Source of the DNA: Marmoricola_A sp963784485
GTDB taxonomy: Bacteria > Actinomycetota > Actinomycetes > Propionibacteriales > Nocardioidaceae
Assembly: GCA_963784485.1 (NCBI GenBank)
Contig: CAWARH010000005.1
Span: forward strand, 1,240,001-1,304,000
DNA: 64,000 bases
Reading direction: 5' to 3'
In this document: in pieces, positions 16,652-25,349 of the stretch
How positions within the stretch are numbered: the first letter of the stretch is position 1
How the letters are laid out: each line of letters opens with the position of its first letter
The notes under the pieces: model-generated
What the model was told of the DNA's origin: nothing
Databases searched by the model: none
What the model saw: only the letters and a program-made list of their open reading frames with translations
Position numbers and translations under genes: made by a program

Positions 16652-19048
16652 CTAGCGGCGGCCGCCTCCGTTCCCGCCTCCGTTGCCATTGCCGTTGCCA
16701 TTGCCGCGCCCGTTGTCGCGTCCGTTGTTGTTGCCGCCGCCGTTCCCGCTGGGTGGGTTGTCCGCCCGTGGCGGGGTCCCGCTGGAGACGTAGATCAGCA
16801 CCGTGGACCCGGTGCCGACCGAGGCACCCGCAGCCGGCGTGGTGTACGCCGTGGTGCCGGCCGCTGCGCTCGAGGCGACGGTCGAGCTGATCTGCGGGAT
16901 GAAGCCGGCGTCCCGCAGACGGCTCGACGCCTCGGCCGTGGAGAGGCCGCTGACGCTGGGCACCACCACGAGGCGCCCGCGCACCGCCGTCGGGTCGGGG
17001 GTGGTGAAGTCGGTGTCGGGGAGCCGTGCCTCGATCGCGTGCATCGCATCGCCCCAGATCGGGCCGGCCTGCGTCGAGCCGAAGGCCCGCGAGATCGACT
17101 GCCCACCGACGACCTGCCCGTTCAGGGTGATCGGGTGGCCCAGGCTGTTGGCGCCGGCGAGCATGGCCGCCGCGGCCAGGTTCGGGGTGTAACCGACGTA
17201 CCAGACGGCGCGGTTCTCCTGGATCGTGCCGGTCTTCGCGGCCGAGGGCTGGCCCAGCCCGAGACCGTTGCTGTAGCCGAACCCGCCGGGCTCCTGCACG
17301 CCCCGCAGGACGTCGTTCACCGCGTCGCCGACGAAGTCGGGAAGGAGCCGGCGGCACTTGTCGGAGTACTCGGCCAGCACCTCGCCGGTCGCGCTGGTGA
17401 CCTTGGTGACCGGGCGCGGCTCGCAGTACTCGCCGCGCGCGGCGAAGGTGGCGTACGCACTGGCCATCGTGAGCGGGTCGGTGTCGGTGACCCCCAGGGT
17501 GAAGGGGCCCACCACGTCCTCGTCGGGCACCTCGATGCCCATCTGCCGGGCCAGGGTGACCGGCTCGCAGAGACCGGTGCGGGTCTCGAGCTGGGCGAAG
17601 AACGTGTTGATGGAGTTCTGGGTGCCCGAGTAGAGGTTGTAGGTGCTGTCGCCGGAGCCGGTGGAGTTGCTCACGTTCCACACGTCGTTGCTGCGCAGCG
17701 GGCCGTCGCAGGTGGAGAGCTGGCTCGGCGCGATGGAGATGCTCTGGGGAGACCGGATCTGGGTGTTGAGGGGGACCCCCTGGTCGATCGCGCTGGCCAG
17801 CACGAACGCCTTGAAGGTCGACCCGGCCTGGAACCCGTTCGCGTCGCCGTACTTCGCCGGGACGACGTAGTTCAGGTAGGTCTGGCCCTTGCTCCGGTCG
17901 CTGCCCATGGGGCGCGACTGCGACAGGGCGCGCACCTTGCCGGTGCCCGGCTCCACCATCGCCAGACCGCCGATGGCCTGGTCGGTGGGCCTCACGTGGG
18001 CTGACACCGACGTGTCTGCGGCCTTCTGCATGCCCGGGTCCAGGGTCGTCTGGATGGTCAGGCCGCCGGTCTTCAGCAGCCGCTTGCGGTCGCCCAGGGT
18101 CTTGCCCAGGGACTTGTCGGCGAGGAGGTACTCGCGGACGTAGTCGCAGAAGAACTCACCGCTGGTCCCCACGCAGCCGTTGGGGGTGGGGCGGACCTTG
18201 AGCCCGAGCGAGCGCTTGGTCGCCTTGCGGGCCTCGCTGCGGGAGATCACGTTGAGCTTGGCCATCGTGTTCAGCACGGTGTCGCGTCGGAGCCGGGACT
18301 GCGCCGGGTCGTTGGTCGGGTCGAAGTCGGTCGGGTTCTTCACGATGCCTGCCAGCAGGGCGGCCTGGCGGAGCTTGAGCTTGCTGGCGGGACGCGAGAA
18401 GTAGTGCTGTGCGGCGGCCTCGATGCCGTACACGCCGTCACCGAAGTAGGAGACGTTGAGGTAGCGCTCGAGGATCCAGTCCTTGCTGTACTTCTGCTCG
18501 AAGGCGATGGCGTACTGCAGCTCGCGGAACTTGCGTTCGAAGGTGTCGGCCTGGGCGGCCAGGATCTCCTTCTTGCTGTCCGCCTGGTTGATCAGGGTCT
18601 GCTTGACCATCTGCTGGGTGATCGAGGAGCCGCCCTGGACCACGCCACCGTTGGCCTGGTTGGTGATGAGCGCACGGAGCGTGCCCTTCAGGTCGAGGGC
18701 GCCGTGCTGGTAGAAGCGGTAGTCCTCGATCGAGATGATGGCCTTGCGCATGATCGGCGACACCTTGTCGAGAGGGACGTTGACGCGGTTCTCGACGAAC
18801 CAGGTGGCCAGGGTGCTCCCGTCGGCGGCCAGGACCCGGGTGCGCTGCGCCAGGGGCTCGGCGGTGAGCGAGCGGGGGAGCTTGTCCATCCCGTCGGCCA
18901 CGCTGCGGGCTCCGAGGCCGGCCACGGCCGCGAACGGGATCGCGATGCCGGCCACGAGCACCCCGACGAGGGCGGCGACCGCCACCATCACCCCGGCATG
19001 GGAGACGACATGGGCAGCAGAGATCCCGCGGGGGCGAGGCGATGACAT
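16652..19048 (-). CDS. Class A penicillin-binding protein with PASTA domain
   Basis: The 798-residue bifunctional peptidoglycan synthase has a cytoplasmic tail and membrane helix (about 18-46). The GT51 transglycosylase domain has catalytic E108 in SIEDYRFYQHG and the GGSSITQQ region. The transpeptidase has the nucleophile in GSTFK (S410), S479-I-N481 and KTGT at 605-608. One PASTA domain (about 690-760) should sense muropeptides or beta-lactams. The last about 30 residues are a Gly/Asn/Arg repeat. From memory it corresponds to mycobacterial ponA2, which is likewise divergent from whiB4. The 354-base gap to the WhiB gene holds both promoters. Length is normal for the family. Confidence 0.95.
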   Translation of the reverse strand: MSSPRPRGISAAHVVSHAGVMVAVAALVGVLVAGIAIPFAAVAGLGARSVADGMDKLPRSLTAEPLAQRTRVLAADGSTLATWFVENRVNVPLDKVSPIMRKAIISIEDYRFYQHGALDLKGTLRALITNQANGGVVQGGSSITQQMVKQTLINQADSKKEILAAQADTFERKFRELQYAIAFEQKYSKDWILERYLNVSYFGDGVYGIEAAAQHYFSRPASKLKLRQAALLAGIVKNPTDFDPTNDPAQSRLRRDTVLNTMAKLNVISRSEARKATKRSLGLKVRPTPNGCVGTSGEFFCDYVREYLLADKSLGKTLGDRKRLLKTGGLTIQTTLDPGMQKAADTSVSAHVRPTDQAIGGLAMVEPGTGKVRALSQSRPMGSDRSKGQTYLNYVVPAKYGDANGFQAGSTFKAFVLASAIDQGVPLNTQIRSPQSISIAPSQLSTCDGPLRSNDVWNVSNSTGSGDSTYNLYSGTQNSINTFFAQLETRTGLCEPVTLARQMGIEVPDEDVVGPFTLGVTDTDPLTMASAYATFAARGEYCEPRPVTKVTSATGEVLAEYSDKCRRLLPDFVGDAVNDVLRGVQEPGGFGYSNGLGLGQPSAAKTGTIQENRAVWYVGYTPNLAAAAMLAGANSLGHPITLNGQVVGGQSISRAFGSTQAGPIWGDAMHAIEARLPDTDFTTPDPTAVRGRLVVVPSVSGLSTAEASSRLRDAGFIPQISSTVASSAAAGTTAYTTPAAGASVGTGSTVLIYVSSGTPPRADNPPSGNGGGNNNGRDNGRGNGNGNGNGGGNGGGRR

Positions 19049-19402
19049 GATTCCAGGGTACGGGAGGGCCGCGGAGCCACCGAACGCGCGAAATCGGGGA
19101 AATACAGCGATGTGATTTCTCAGGCGCCGTGGGAATCGACCAGGGCGCCTCTAGTACGCAGGGATCAGGGACGGTCCCGAACTACGCGCCCCACCAGTCA
19201 CAACCGTCACTTTGATGCCCTCCGGAGCGGCAATAAGGCCGCTTCGTCAGTCTTTCGGGCAAGAGTTCTAGTTCATGAGGACCATGTGCAATTGGTGCCG
19301 TCATATCTGTTTGAACTCATGGGAGTTCTTTACCTTTGACCTTGTTGGAGGAACCACTCCAACACCTGTTTGGGAGAGCAGGTTACAAGATGGGATACGA
19401 AC
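19049..19402. promoter_or_regulatory. Divergent promoter region between PBP and WhiB gene, with palindromes
   Basis: This 354-base region is visibly less G+C-rich than its surroundings. It contains an inverted repeat GAACTC-ATGG-GAGTTC (19313-19328) and a hairpin GTTGGAG-GAACCA-CTCCAAC (19344-19363) within the leader of the WhiB gene. These may be an operator and a leader hairpin. No protein-like frame is seen here. Confidence 0.5.
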
Positions 19403-19705
19403 ATGACGTGGAACGACGACTGGGCGTCGCAGGCACAGTGCAAGCAGGCCCGGCCCGACGAGCTGTTCGTCCGGGGCGCCGCGCAGAACCGCGCGAAGCA
19501 GATGTGCTCCGGCTGCCCGGTGCGCACCGAGTGCCTGGCCGAGGCCCTCGACAACGAGATCGAGTGGGGCGTGTGGGGTGGCATGACCGAGCGTGAGCGT
19601 CGGGCGATCCTGCGCAAGCGTCCCAACGTCACCTCGTGGCGCGGCCTCCTCGAGGCGGCCCAGCTCGAGCACGCGCAGACCGTGTCGGCCGCGCACTCCG
19701 CCTGA
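19403..19705 (+). CDS. WhiB-family iron-sulfur transcription regulator (WhiB4/WblA-like)
   Basis: The 100-residue protein has four cysteines at 13, 35, 38 and 44 (C-x21-C-x2-C-x5-C) that would hold a [4Fe-4S] cluster. GVWGG follows at 56-60 and a basic C-terminal helix binds DNA. These are the family signatures. The best resemblance in memory is WhiB4 (DELFVRGAAQ, GVWGGMTER), an oxygen/NO-responsive regulator. An upstream TTG at 19370 is possible; I chose the ATG at 19403 because the product matches family length. The divergence from a ponA2-type PBP matches mycobacterial order. A strong hairpin with a T tract (19723-19769) follows. Confidence 0.9.
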   Translation: MTWNDDWASQAQCKQARPDELFVRGAAQNRAKQMCSGCPVRTECLAEALDNEIEWGVWGGMTERERRAILRKRPNVTSWRGLLEAAQLEHAQTVSAAHSA

Positions 19706-19722
19706 TCCGCTCCAGGTCGCCC

Positions 19723-19769
19723 CGACCGGGTGCCCGCACTCCGGTGCGAGCACCCGGTCGTCGCGTTTT
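19723..19769 (+). terminator. Intrinsic terminator after WhiB gene
   Basis: An 11-bp outer stem (19723-19733 with 19750-19760) plus an inner 5-bp stem and TCCG loop is followed within 6 bases by TTTT. It is the clearest factor-independent terminator in the window. It lies between the WhiB gene and the convergent ATPase gene, and the T tract serves the plus strand. Confidence 0.85.
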
Positions 19770-19798
19770 CCCGGACCGGGTCGGTAGGTCCGCGGGCC

Positions 19799-21010
19799 TC
19801 AGCCGGCGAGCAGCTCGCCCACGGTGCGCAGGCCCGCGAGGTCGTGCACGTCGGTAGGCAGGGCAGGGATCACCGCGGTGGGGACGTGCGGATGGGCAGC
19901 CTGGAACCGCTGCTGCATCCGCTGCTCCCGGGCCACGCGGCGCATCCGGTCCGCATGCAGCCGCAGCAGCCCGGCGGTCAGCCCCGGCGCCGCCCCGGCG
20001 CCTCCTGACTCCAGCCGCTCGGCTCCGGCGACCGCCTGCTCGACCGACAGCCCGGCCAGTCCCCGGGTTGCCCGGTTCACGACGAGGCCGGCCAGGGGCA
20101 TCGACTCGGCGTCCAGCCGCTCCACGAAGTACGCCGCCTCCCGCAGAGCGTCCGCCTCGGGGGCCGCCACCACCACGAAGGCCGTCTCCCGCGTCTGCAG
20201 CAGCTCGAAGGTCTGCTGGGCGCGGTTCCGGAAGCCTCCGAAGAGCGTGTCGAAGGCGGCGACGAACATCTGCAGGTCCTTGAGCACCTGCGCCCCGACG
20301 ATCTTGGCCATGGTGTTCGTGATCGCCCCGACGCCGGCGGTCATCAGCCGGGCCGGGCCCTTGGCCGGGGCCAGGAGGAGCCGGATGAACCGGCCGTCGA
20401 GGAAGCCGGAGAGCCGCTCGGGGGCATCGAGGAAGTCCAGCGCCGAGCGCGCCGGGGGGGTGTCGACCACGATGAGGTCGTAGTGACCGCTGTGCAGTGC
20501 GTCCTGGCGCAGCTGTCCGAGCTTCTCCATCGCCATGTACTCCTGGGTCCCGGCGAACGAGCTCGACAACGTCACGTAGAACGGGTTGTTCAGGATCGCC
20601 CTCGCCTTCTCCGGGCTGGCCTGGGACTCCACCACCTCGTCGAAGGTCCGCTTCATGTCGAGCATCATCGCGTCGAGCGAGCCGCCTGCCGTCCCGTCCA
20701 CCCCGGTGACCGGACGTGGGGTGTTGTCGAGGCGCTCGATGCCCATGGCCTGAGCCAGCCGCCGGGCCGGGTCGATCGTCAGGACGACCACCTTGCGCCC
20801 CTGCTCGGCTGCGCGCAGGGCAAGCGCCGCCGAGGTCGTCGTCTTGCCCACCCCGCCCGACCCGCAGCAGACGATCACCTGCGTGCCCGGGTCCTGGAGC
20901 AGCGCGTCGACCTCCAGCGTCGGGGGTCGGCCCGCTCGCGATGCCAGGGGGCCGACGCGGGCGCCGTCCCGACCGCGCCTGCGTCCGCTCGTGCCGGAGG
21001 GGGGAGTCAT
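19799..21010 (-). CDS. ArsA/GET3-like ATPase (second of a pair)
   Basis: The 403-residue protein has a P-loop CGSGGVGKTTT at 49-59 and VVLTIDPARRLAQAMG, typical of anion-transporting/GET3-type ATPases (SIMIBI class). DAMMLDMKRTFDEVV and YDLIVVDTPPARSALDF follow. From memory, Rv3680 in mycobacteria is the counterpart and works with Rv3679 in envelope or glycerol/redox tolerance. I chose the ATG at 21010, which overlaps the stop of the upstream partner by 4 nt; a longer frame would overlap it throughout. The two ATPases likely form a heteromeric complex. Cargo is unknown. Confidence 0.9.
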   Translation of the reverse strand: MTPPSGTSGRRRGRDGARVGPLASRAGRPPTLEVDALLQDPGTQVIVCCGSGGVGKTTTSAALALRAAEQGRKVVVLTIDPARRLAQAMGIERLDNTPRPVTGVDGTAGGSLDAMMLDMKRTFDEVVESQASPEKARAILNNPFYVTLSSSFAGTQEYMAMEKLGQLRQDALHSGHYDLIVVDTPPARSALDFLDAPERLSGFLDGRFIRLLLAPAKGPARLMTAGVGAITNTMAKIVGAQVLKDLQMFVAAFDTLFGGFRNRAQQTFELLQTRETAFVVVAAPEADALREAAYFVERLDAESMPLAGLVVNRATRGLAGLSVEQAVAGAERLESGGAGAAPGLTAGLLRLHADRMRRVAREQRMQQRFQAAHPHVPTAVIPALPTDVHDLAGLRTVGELLAG

Positions 21011-22014
21011 GCCATGCCCTGCTCTCGAAGGTCTGCGGCCAGTGCGTACAGGCTGCCCAGGTCGATGCCGTCGGCGATCCGCGGCAAGGTGTACGACGGC
21101 ACGCCGAGCTCGGCGATCCGGGCCCGTTGGGTGTCCTCCAGCTCGCGTCGCTGCGCGTGCCCGCGCGCCTCGAGGAGGAGGCCGTCGAGCAGGTCGGGGG
21201 ACACGTCGATCCCGGCCTTCTCCAGGTCGGAGGCGATCGCCTCCCGGGGCAGGTCGCCGCTGAGGGCGGCGTCGCGAGCCTCGTCGCCGAGCTCCTGCGG
21301 ACGGGTCAGGTTCACCACGACGCCGCCGACGGGGAGCCCGTGGGCGCGCAGGTCCGCGATGCCGTCCGCGGTCTCCTGGACCGGCATGTCCTCCAGGACG
21401 GTCACCAGGTGGATGGCCGTCCGCTCCGAGGTGAGCAGGCGCATCACCCGCTCGGTCTGTCCACGGACCGCGCCCACCCGGGCCAGGTCGCCGAACTCCC
21501 CGTTGACGCTGAGGAACTGGGCGATGCGGCCGGTCGGCGGGGCGTCGAGCACCACGGCGTCGTACTGGCGGGCGTCCTTGTTGCGCGAGTTGCGCTCGAC
21601 CGCCTCGTAGACCTTCCCGGTCAGCAGCACGTCTCTCAGCCCGGGAGCCACGGTGGTGGCGAAGTCGATCACCCCGAAGCGGTCGAGGGCGCGGCTGGTG
21701 CGCTGTCCGAGGCGGTAGTAGAGCCCGAGGTACTCCACCATGGCCGACTCGGCGTCGACGGCCAGGGCGTAGACGTCGCCCCCGTCGTCGGGTCCGCGGG
21801 CGATCCGCCGCTCCTCGTAGGGCAGCGGCGGGACGTCGAAGAGCTGGGCCAACCCCTGCCGCCCCTCGACCTCGCACAGCAGGACGGTCTTGCCCCGGGA
21901 GGCGAGCGCGAGGGCGAGGGCCGCGGCCACCGTGGTCTTGCCCGTGCCGCCCTTGCCGCTCACGACGTGCAGCCTGGCTCGTGGCCAGTCGGACACCCTG
22001 TCGTCGTCACTCAC
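21007..22014 (-). CDS. ArsA-like anion-transporting ATPase (first of a pair)
   Basis: The 335-residue protein opens with the deviant Walker A SGKGGTGKTTVA at 19-30, including the signature Lys21 of the ParA/ArsA class. LLCEVEGRQGLAQLFDV and DAVVLDAPPTGRIAQFL follow. It is the partner of the downstream ATPase (4-nt overlap), from memory the Rv3679-Rv3680 pair beside whiB4. A GTG start at 22014 gives MSDDDRVSD. Like its partner it lacks membrane segments. A role in delivering hydrophobic or anionic cargo, or in oxidative-stress adaptation, is inferred from family. Confidence 0.88.
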   Translation of the reverse strand: MSDDDRVSDWPRARLHVVSGKGGTGKTTVAAALALALASRGKTVLLCEVEGRQGLAQLFDVPPLPYEERRIARGPDDGGDVYALAVDAESAMVEYLGLYYRLGQRTSRALDRFGVIDFATTVAPGLRDVLLTGKVYEAVERNSRNKDARQYDAVVLDAPPTGRIAQFLSVNGEFGDLARVGAVRGQTERVMRLLTSERTAIHLVTVLEDMPVQETADGIADLRAHGLPVGGVVVNLTRPQELGDEARDAALSGDLPREAIASDLEKAGIDVSPDLLDGLLLEARGHAQRRELEDTQRARIAELGVPSYTLPRIADGIDLGSLYALAADLREQGMA

Positions 22015-22129
22015 CCCTCGAATCTACGGTGCGCCAGGTCGCCACCGAGGGTGAGAGCGGTCACCCCGCCGCTAGGGTGACCGGGGTCACCGCAGGAGCG
22101 CGTGGCGGTCGAACGGAGGTCGGTACGAC

Positions 22130-22903
22130 ATGGACAAGGTGGTCGGAAGCGCTGAGGCTGCGGTCGCGGACGTGGGCGACGGTGCGTCGCTGGCGGTGGG
22201 TGGCTTCGGTCTGTGCGGGATCCCATCGGTGTTGATCGGCGCGCTGCTGGAGTCGGGGGCCCGTGACCTGGAGGTGATGTCCAACAACTGCGGTGTCGAC
22301 GACTGGGGTCTGGGGCTGTTGCTGGCGCAGCGGCGGATCAGGCGGATGGTGTCGTCGTACGTCGGGGAGAACCGCGAGTTCGCCCGGCAGTACCTGGCCG
22401 GGGAGCTGGAGGTCGAGCTCACCCCGCAAGGGACGCTGGCCGAGCGGATGCGGGCAGGGGGGTCGGGCATCCCGGCGTTCTTCACCGCGACCGGAGGGGG
22501 CACCCAGGTCGCCGAGGGTGGGCTGCCGTGGCGCTACGACGCCGAGGGCAACGTGCTGGTGGCCTCGCCGCCGAAGGAGACCCGGGACTTCGGGGGGCGC
22601 GAGTACGTGCTGGAGGAGGCGCTCGTGGCCGACTTCGGGCTGGTCCGGGCCTGGAAGGGCGACCGGCACGGCAACCTCGTCTACCGCGACTCCGCGCGCA
22701 ACTTCAACCCGCTGGCGGCGATGTGCGGGCGATTGACGATCGCCGAGGTCGAGGAGCTGGTCGAGCCCGGCGAGCTGGACCCGAACCAGGTGCACACCCC
22801 CGGGGTGTTCGTGCAGCGGGTGGTGGCGCTGAGCCCGGAGCAGGCCGCCGAGAAACGGATCGAGAAGCGCACGGTGCGTGCGCGCGAGGAGGCAGGGCGA
22901 TGA
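22130..22903 (+). CDS. scoA: 3-oxoacid CoA-transferase subunit A (succinyl-CoA:acetoacetate type)
   Basis: The 257-residue subunit has GGFGLCGIPSVLI near 23-35, the SNNCGVDDWGLGLLL stretch and IPAFFTATGGGTQVAEG. FGLVRAWKGDRHGNLVYR, RNFNPLAAM and LDPNQVHTPGVFVQRVV follow. These are SCOT subunit A signatures. With subunit B it transfers CoA from succinyl-CoA to acetoacetate and related 3-oxoacids for ketone-body use. The unit is inserted between the ATPase pair and the RidA/Nudix genes, unlike the mycobacterial order I recall. The subunit B ATG overlaps its stop by 4 nt. Confidence 0.93.
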   Translation: MDKVVGSAEAAVADVGDGASLAVGGFGLCGIPSVLIGALLESGARDLEVMSNNCGVDDWGLGLLLAQRRIRRMVSSYVGENREFARQYLAGELEVELTPQGTLAERMRAGGSGIPAFFTATGGGTQVAEGGLPWRYDAEGNVLVASPPKETRDFGGREYVLEEALVADFGLVRAWKGDRHGNLVYRDSARNFNPLAAMCGRLTIAEVEELVEPGELDPNQVHTPGVFVQRVVALSPEQAAEKRIEKRTVRAREEAGR

Positions 22904-23526
22904 GCTGGTCGCGGCAGGAGATGGCGGCCCGGGCGGCCAGCGAGCTGACCGACGGGTCGTACGTGAACCTGGGCATCGGGTTGCCCACCCTGGTGCCGAA
23001 CTACGTCGCCGACGACGTCGAGCTGGTGCTGCAGTCGGAGAACGGGATCCTGGGCGTGGGGGCCTACCCGGTGGAGGGGGAGGAGGACCCCGACCTGATC
23101 AACGCCGGCAAGGAGACGGTGACGTTGCGGCGGGGGGCGTCGTTCTTCGACTCCGCGACCTCGTTCGGGATGATCCGCGGCGGCAAGATCGACGCCGCCA
23201 TCCTGGGGGCGATGCAGGTCTCGGCGGCCGGGGACATCGCGAACTGGATGATCCCGGGAAAGATGGTCAAGGGCATGGGCGGCGCGATGGACCTGGTCCA
23301 CGGCGCCAAGCGGGTGATCGTGCTGATGGAGCACCTGGCCCGCGACGGCTCGTACAAGATCGTCGAGGAGTGCTCGCTGCCCTACACCGGTCGCGGGGTG
23401 GTCCAGCGGATCATCACCGACCTGTGCGTCATCGACGTCACCCCCGACGGGCTGGTCCTGGTGGAGACGGCCCCCGGGGTGAGCCGCGAGCAGGTGGAGG
23501 CGGCCACCCAGCCGCCCCTGCGCTGA
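22900..23526 (+). CDS. scoB: 3-oxoacid CoA-transferase subunit B
   Basis: The 208-residue subunit carries the catalytic Glu47 in VLQSENGILG, which forms the CoA thioester intermediate. YVNLGIGLPTLVPNYV precedes it and NWMIPGKMVKGMGGAMDLV follows. Length fits the family (about 205-220). The ATG overlaps the scoA stop (ATGA), so equal amounts of the two subunits are expected. A GGAGGCAGGG-like ribosome site lies just before the ATG. Confidence 0.93.
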   Translation: MSWSRQEMAARAASELTDGSYVNLGIGLPTLVPNYVADDVELVLQSENGILGVGAYPVEGEEDPDLINAGKETVTLRRGASFFDSATSFGMIRGGKIDAAILGAMQVSAAGDIANWMIPGKMVKGMGGAMDLVHGAKRVIVLMEHLARDGSYKIVEECSLPYTGRGVVQRIITDLCVIDVTPDGLVLVETAPGVSREQVEAATQPPLR

Positions 23527-23560
23527 CCGTGGGGCGGTAGCGCCGGTCTACCCTGGACCG

Positions 23561-24694
23561 GTGAGCGGCTCCTCGGACACCGGGTCCGCGCTGACGCGCG
23601 ACGATGCCTCGGGGGCTGTGGTCCCCGGGCCTCTGCTCCCCGCGCACGTGGCCGACGCGGTGCTCACGAACCTGGGCGTACTCGACCCCGGGGAGTCGGA
23701 GGCGACTGCGCTCGTCCAGGGCCTCCTGTCCGCCCTGGACGCCTCCCTCGTGCACAACGCGCCGGGCCTGCTGGTCGACGAGCTGCTCGGTCAGGCCGAC
23801 CGCCTGGCGCAAGTGTCCCCCGGTCGGGGGCTGGGTGCCCTGGTGTCCGTCCTCAGCGCGACCCTCGCGAGGAGCCTTCCCGCCGCGCAGTGGTCCCGGG
23901 TCAGCCGGCTCCTCGCCGTCGCGGTCGGCCAGCTGCGCGACGTGACCGGTACCGGCGGCACGGAGCCGGACCCGAGGCTCTCGCCGCTGGCCCGGGAGTT
24001 CCTCCGGCTGACCCTGGCCGGCCAGCGACGGGACGCCCTGCGCCTGGTCGTCGCCGAGGTGGAGCTCGGCGCCACCGCCGACGAGCTGCTGGTCCACGTC
24101 GTCGAGCCGACCCTGCTGGAGGCGGAGCGCCGGCTGCGAGCCGGACAGATCGAGGTCGGTCAGGAACGCCACTGCACGGTGGTGACCGAGCAGGTGATGG
24201 CCATGCTGTACGCGCCCCGGCTCGACGCCCGACCGGAGCGGCCCCGTGCGGTGACCGTGGCGCTGGCCGCCGACTGTCCCCGCACCCGGATCCGGGTCCG
24301 GATCGTCAGCGACCTGCTCGAGCGACGGGGGTGGCGGGTCGCCGCTGCGCCCCTCGGAGCCGCCGAACCCGTCGTCGTCGACCTGGTCGCCGAGCAACCC
24401 ACCGACGTCCTCGCGGTGGCAGCGGCGCTTCCCCATCACGTCGACGAGGTGCAACGGATCGTGGCCGCCGTCCGCGCCGACGACCGCTGCGGACCCGTCC
24501 GCGTCGTCGTCGGCGGACCGCCGTTCGCTCGGGCCCCCGGCCTCGCCGGGCAGGTCGGCGCCGACGGAACCGCAGCCGAGGCGCGCGGCTACGTGGTGCG
24601 GTGCGAGGAGCTGCTGGCCCGGGCCTGGGCCGACGGGCTGCCAGGGTTCCCCCGGCAGCGGCGAGGGCCCGAGCCGCCGCACCCCCGGCCCTGA
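23561..24694 (+). CDS. B12-binding-domain protein lacking cobalamin ligand residues
   Basis: The 377-residue soluble protein has a helical cap-like domain (about 150-215) with the echo VGQERHCTVV of the usual vaxEHxaS pattern. A Rossmann-like domain (about 230-365) with VVVGGPPF follows, matching the CarH/LitR-type cobalamin-binding architecture. The corrinoid-ligand motif DxHxxG is replaced by D238-CPRT-R243, and the cap Trp is missing, so B12 is probably not bound in the normal way. The MerR DNA-binding domain of CarH is also absent; residues 1-145 are a different helical region. Start GTG at 23561. It lies between the CoA-transferase and a DUF4177 gene. Function unknown; a cobalamin-independent sensor or scaffold is possible. 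Confidence 0.65.
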   Translation: MSGSSDTGSALTRDDASGAVVPGPLLPAHVADAVLTNLGVLDPGESEATALVQGLLSALDASLVHNAPGLLVDELLGQADRLAQVSPGRGLGALVSVLSATLARSLPAAQWSRVSRLLAVAVGQLRDVTGTGGTEPDPRLSPLAREFLRLTLAGQRRDALRLVVAEVELGATADELLVHVVEPTLLEAERRLRAGQIEVGQERHCTVVTEQVMAMLYAPRLDARPERPRAVTVALAADCPRTRIRVRIVSDLLERRGWRVAAAPLGAAEPVVVDLVAEQPTDVLAVAAALPHHVDEVQRIVAAVRADDRCGPVRVVVGGPPFARAPGLAGQVGADGTAAEARGYVVRCEELLARAWADGLPGFPRQRRGPEPPHPRP

Positions 24695-24729
24695 CCGGCC
24701 GGCGTGCGGTCCGGGCTAGGGTGCGTGCC

Positions 24730-24885
24730 ATGACCAAGTGGGAATACGTGACCGTTCCGTTGCTCGTCCACGCGACCAAGCAGATCCTGGACAACTGGGG
24801 CGACGACGGCTGGGAGCTCGTCCAGGTCGTGCCTGGCCTCAACCCCGAGAACCTGGTGGCCTACCTGAAGCGGCCGAAGGCATGA
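24730..24885 (+). CDS. DUF4177 domain-containing small protein
   Basis: The 51-residue protein has the family pattern MTKWEYVTVPLL, then LDNWGDDGWELVQVVPG. It begins after GTGCGTGCC and ends in a 4-nt ATGA overlap with the RidA gene. From memory the mycobacterial counterpart is Rv3678A beside Rv3678c. Function unknown. Confidence 0.85.
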   Translation: MTKWEYVTVPLLVHATKQILDNWGDDGWELVQVVPGLNPENLVAYLKRPKA

Positions 24886-25349
24886 GCGAGGACCGCGCGC
24901 CGCTCGAGCGACTGGCCGCGCTCGGTCTCTCCCTGCCCGAGGTCCCGGCCCCGGTCGCCTCTTACGTCCCCGTGGTGCGCTCCGGGCAGCACCTGTTCAC
25001 CTCGGGTCAGCTGCCGATGCGCTCCGGCCGGCTGATGACGACCGGCAAGGTCGGTGCGCAGGTCACGGAGGAGGAGGCTGTCGCCTGTGCCCAGCAGTGT
25101 GCCCTCAACGCGCTGGCCGCGGTCGACGCGATGGTCCCCCTGGACCAGGTGGTCAGGATCGTCAAGCTCGTGGTCTTCGTCGCCTCCACCCCCGACTTCA
25201 CCGGGCAGGCCCGCGTGGCCAACGGCGCCTCCGAGCTGGTCGGGTCGGTGTTCGGCGAGTCCGGCATCCACGCCCGATCCGCGGTCGGCGTGCCCGTCCT
25301 GCCGCTCGACTCGCCCGTCGAGGTCGAGATGGTCGTCGAGGTCGCCTGA
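24882..25349 (+). CDS. RidA family enamine/imine deaminase-like protein
   Basis: The 155-residue protein has the RidA-type SGQHLFTSGQLPM and the central NALAAVDAMVPLDQVVRIVKL. PDFTGQARVANGASELV and the C-terminal ARSAVGVPVLPLDSPVEVEM follow. The family hydrolyses reactive enamines and imines made by PLP enzymes; this longer-N-terminus branch (from memory Rv3678c) is less studied and may lack the activity. Start ATG overlaps the DUF4177 stop. The GTG of the next gene begins directly after its stop, so the genes form one operon. Confidence 0.87.
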   Translation: MSEDRAPLERLAALGLSLPEVPAPVASYVPVVRSGQHLFTSGQLPMRSGRLMTTGKVGAQVTEEEAVACAQQCALNALAAVDAMVPLDQVVRIVKLVVFVASTPDFTGQARVANGASELVGSVFGESGIHARSAVGVPVLPLDSPVEVEMVVEVA

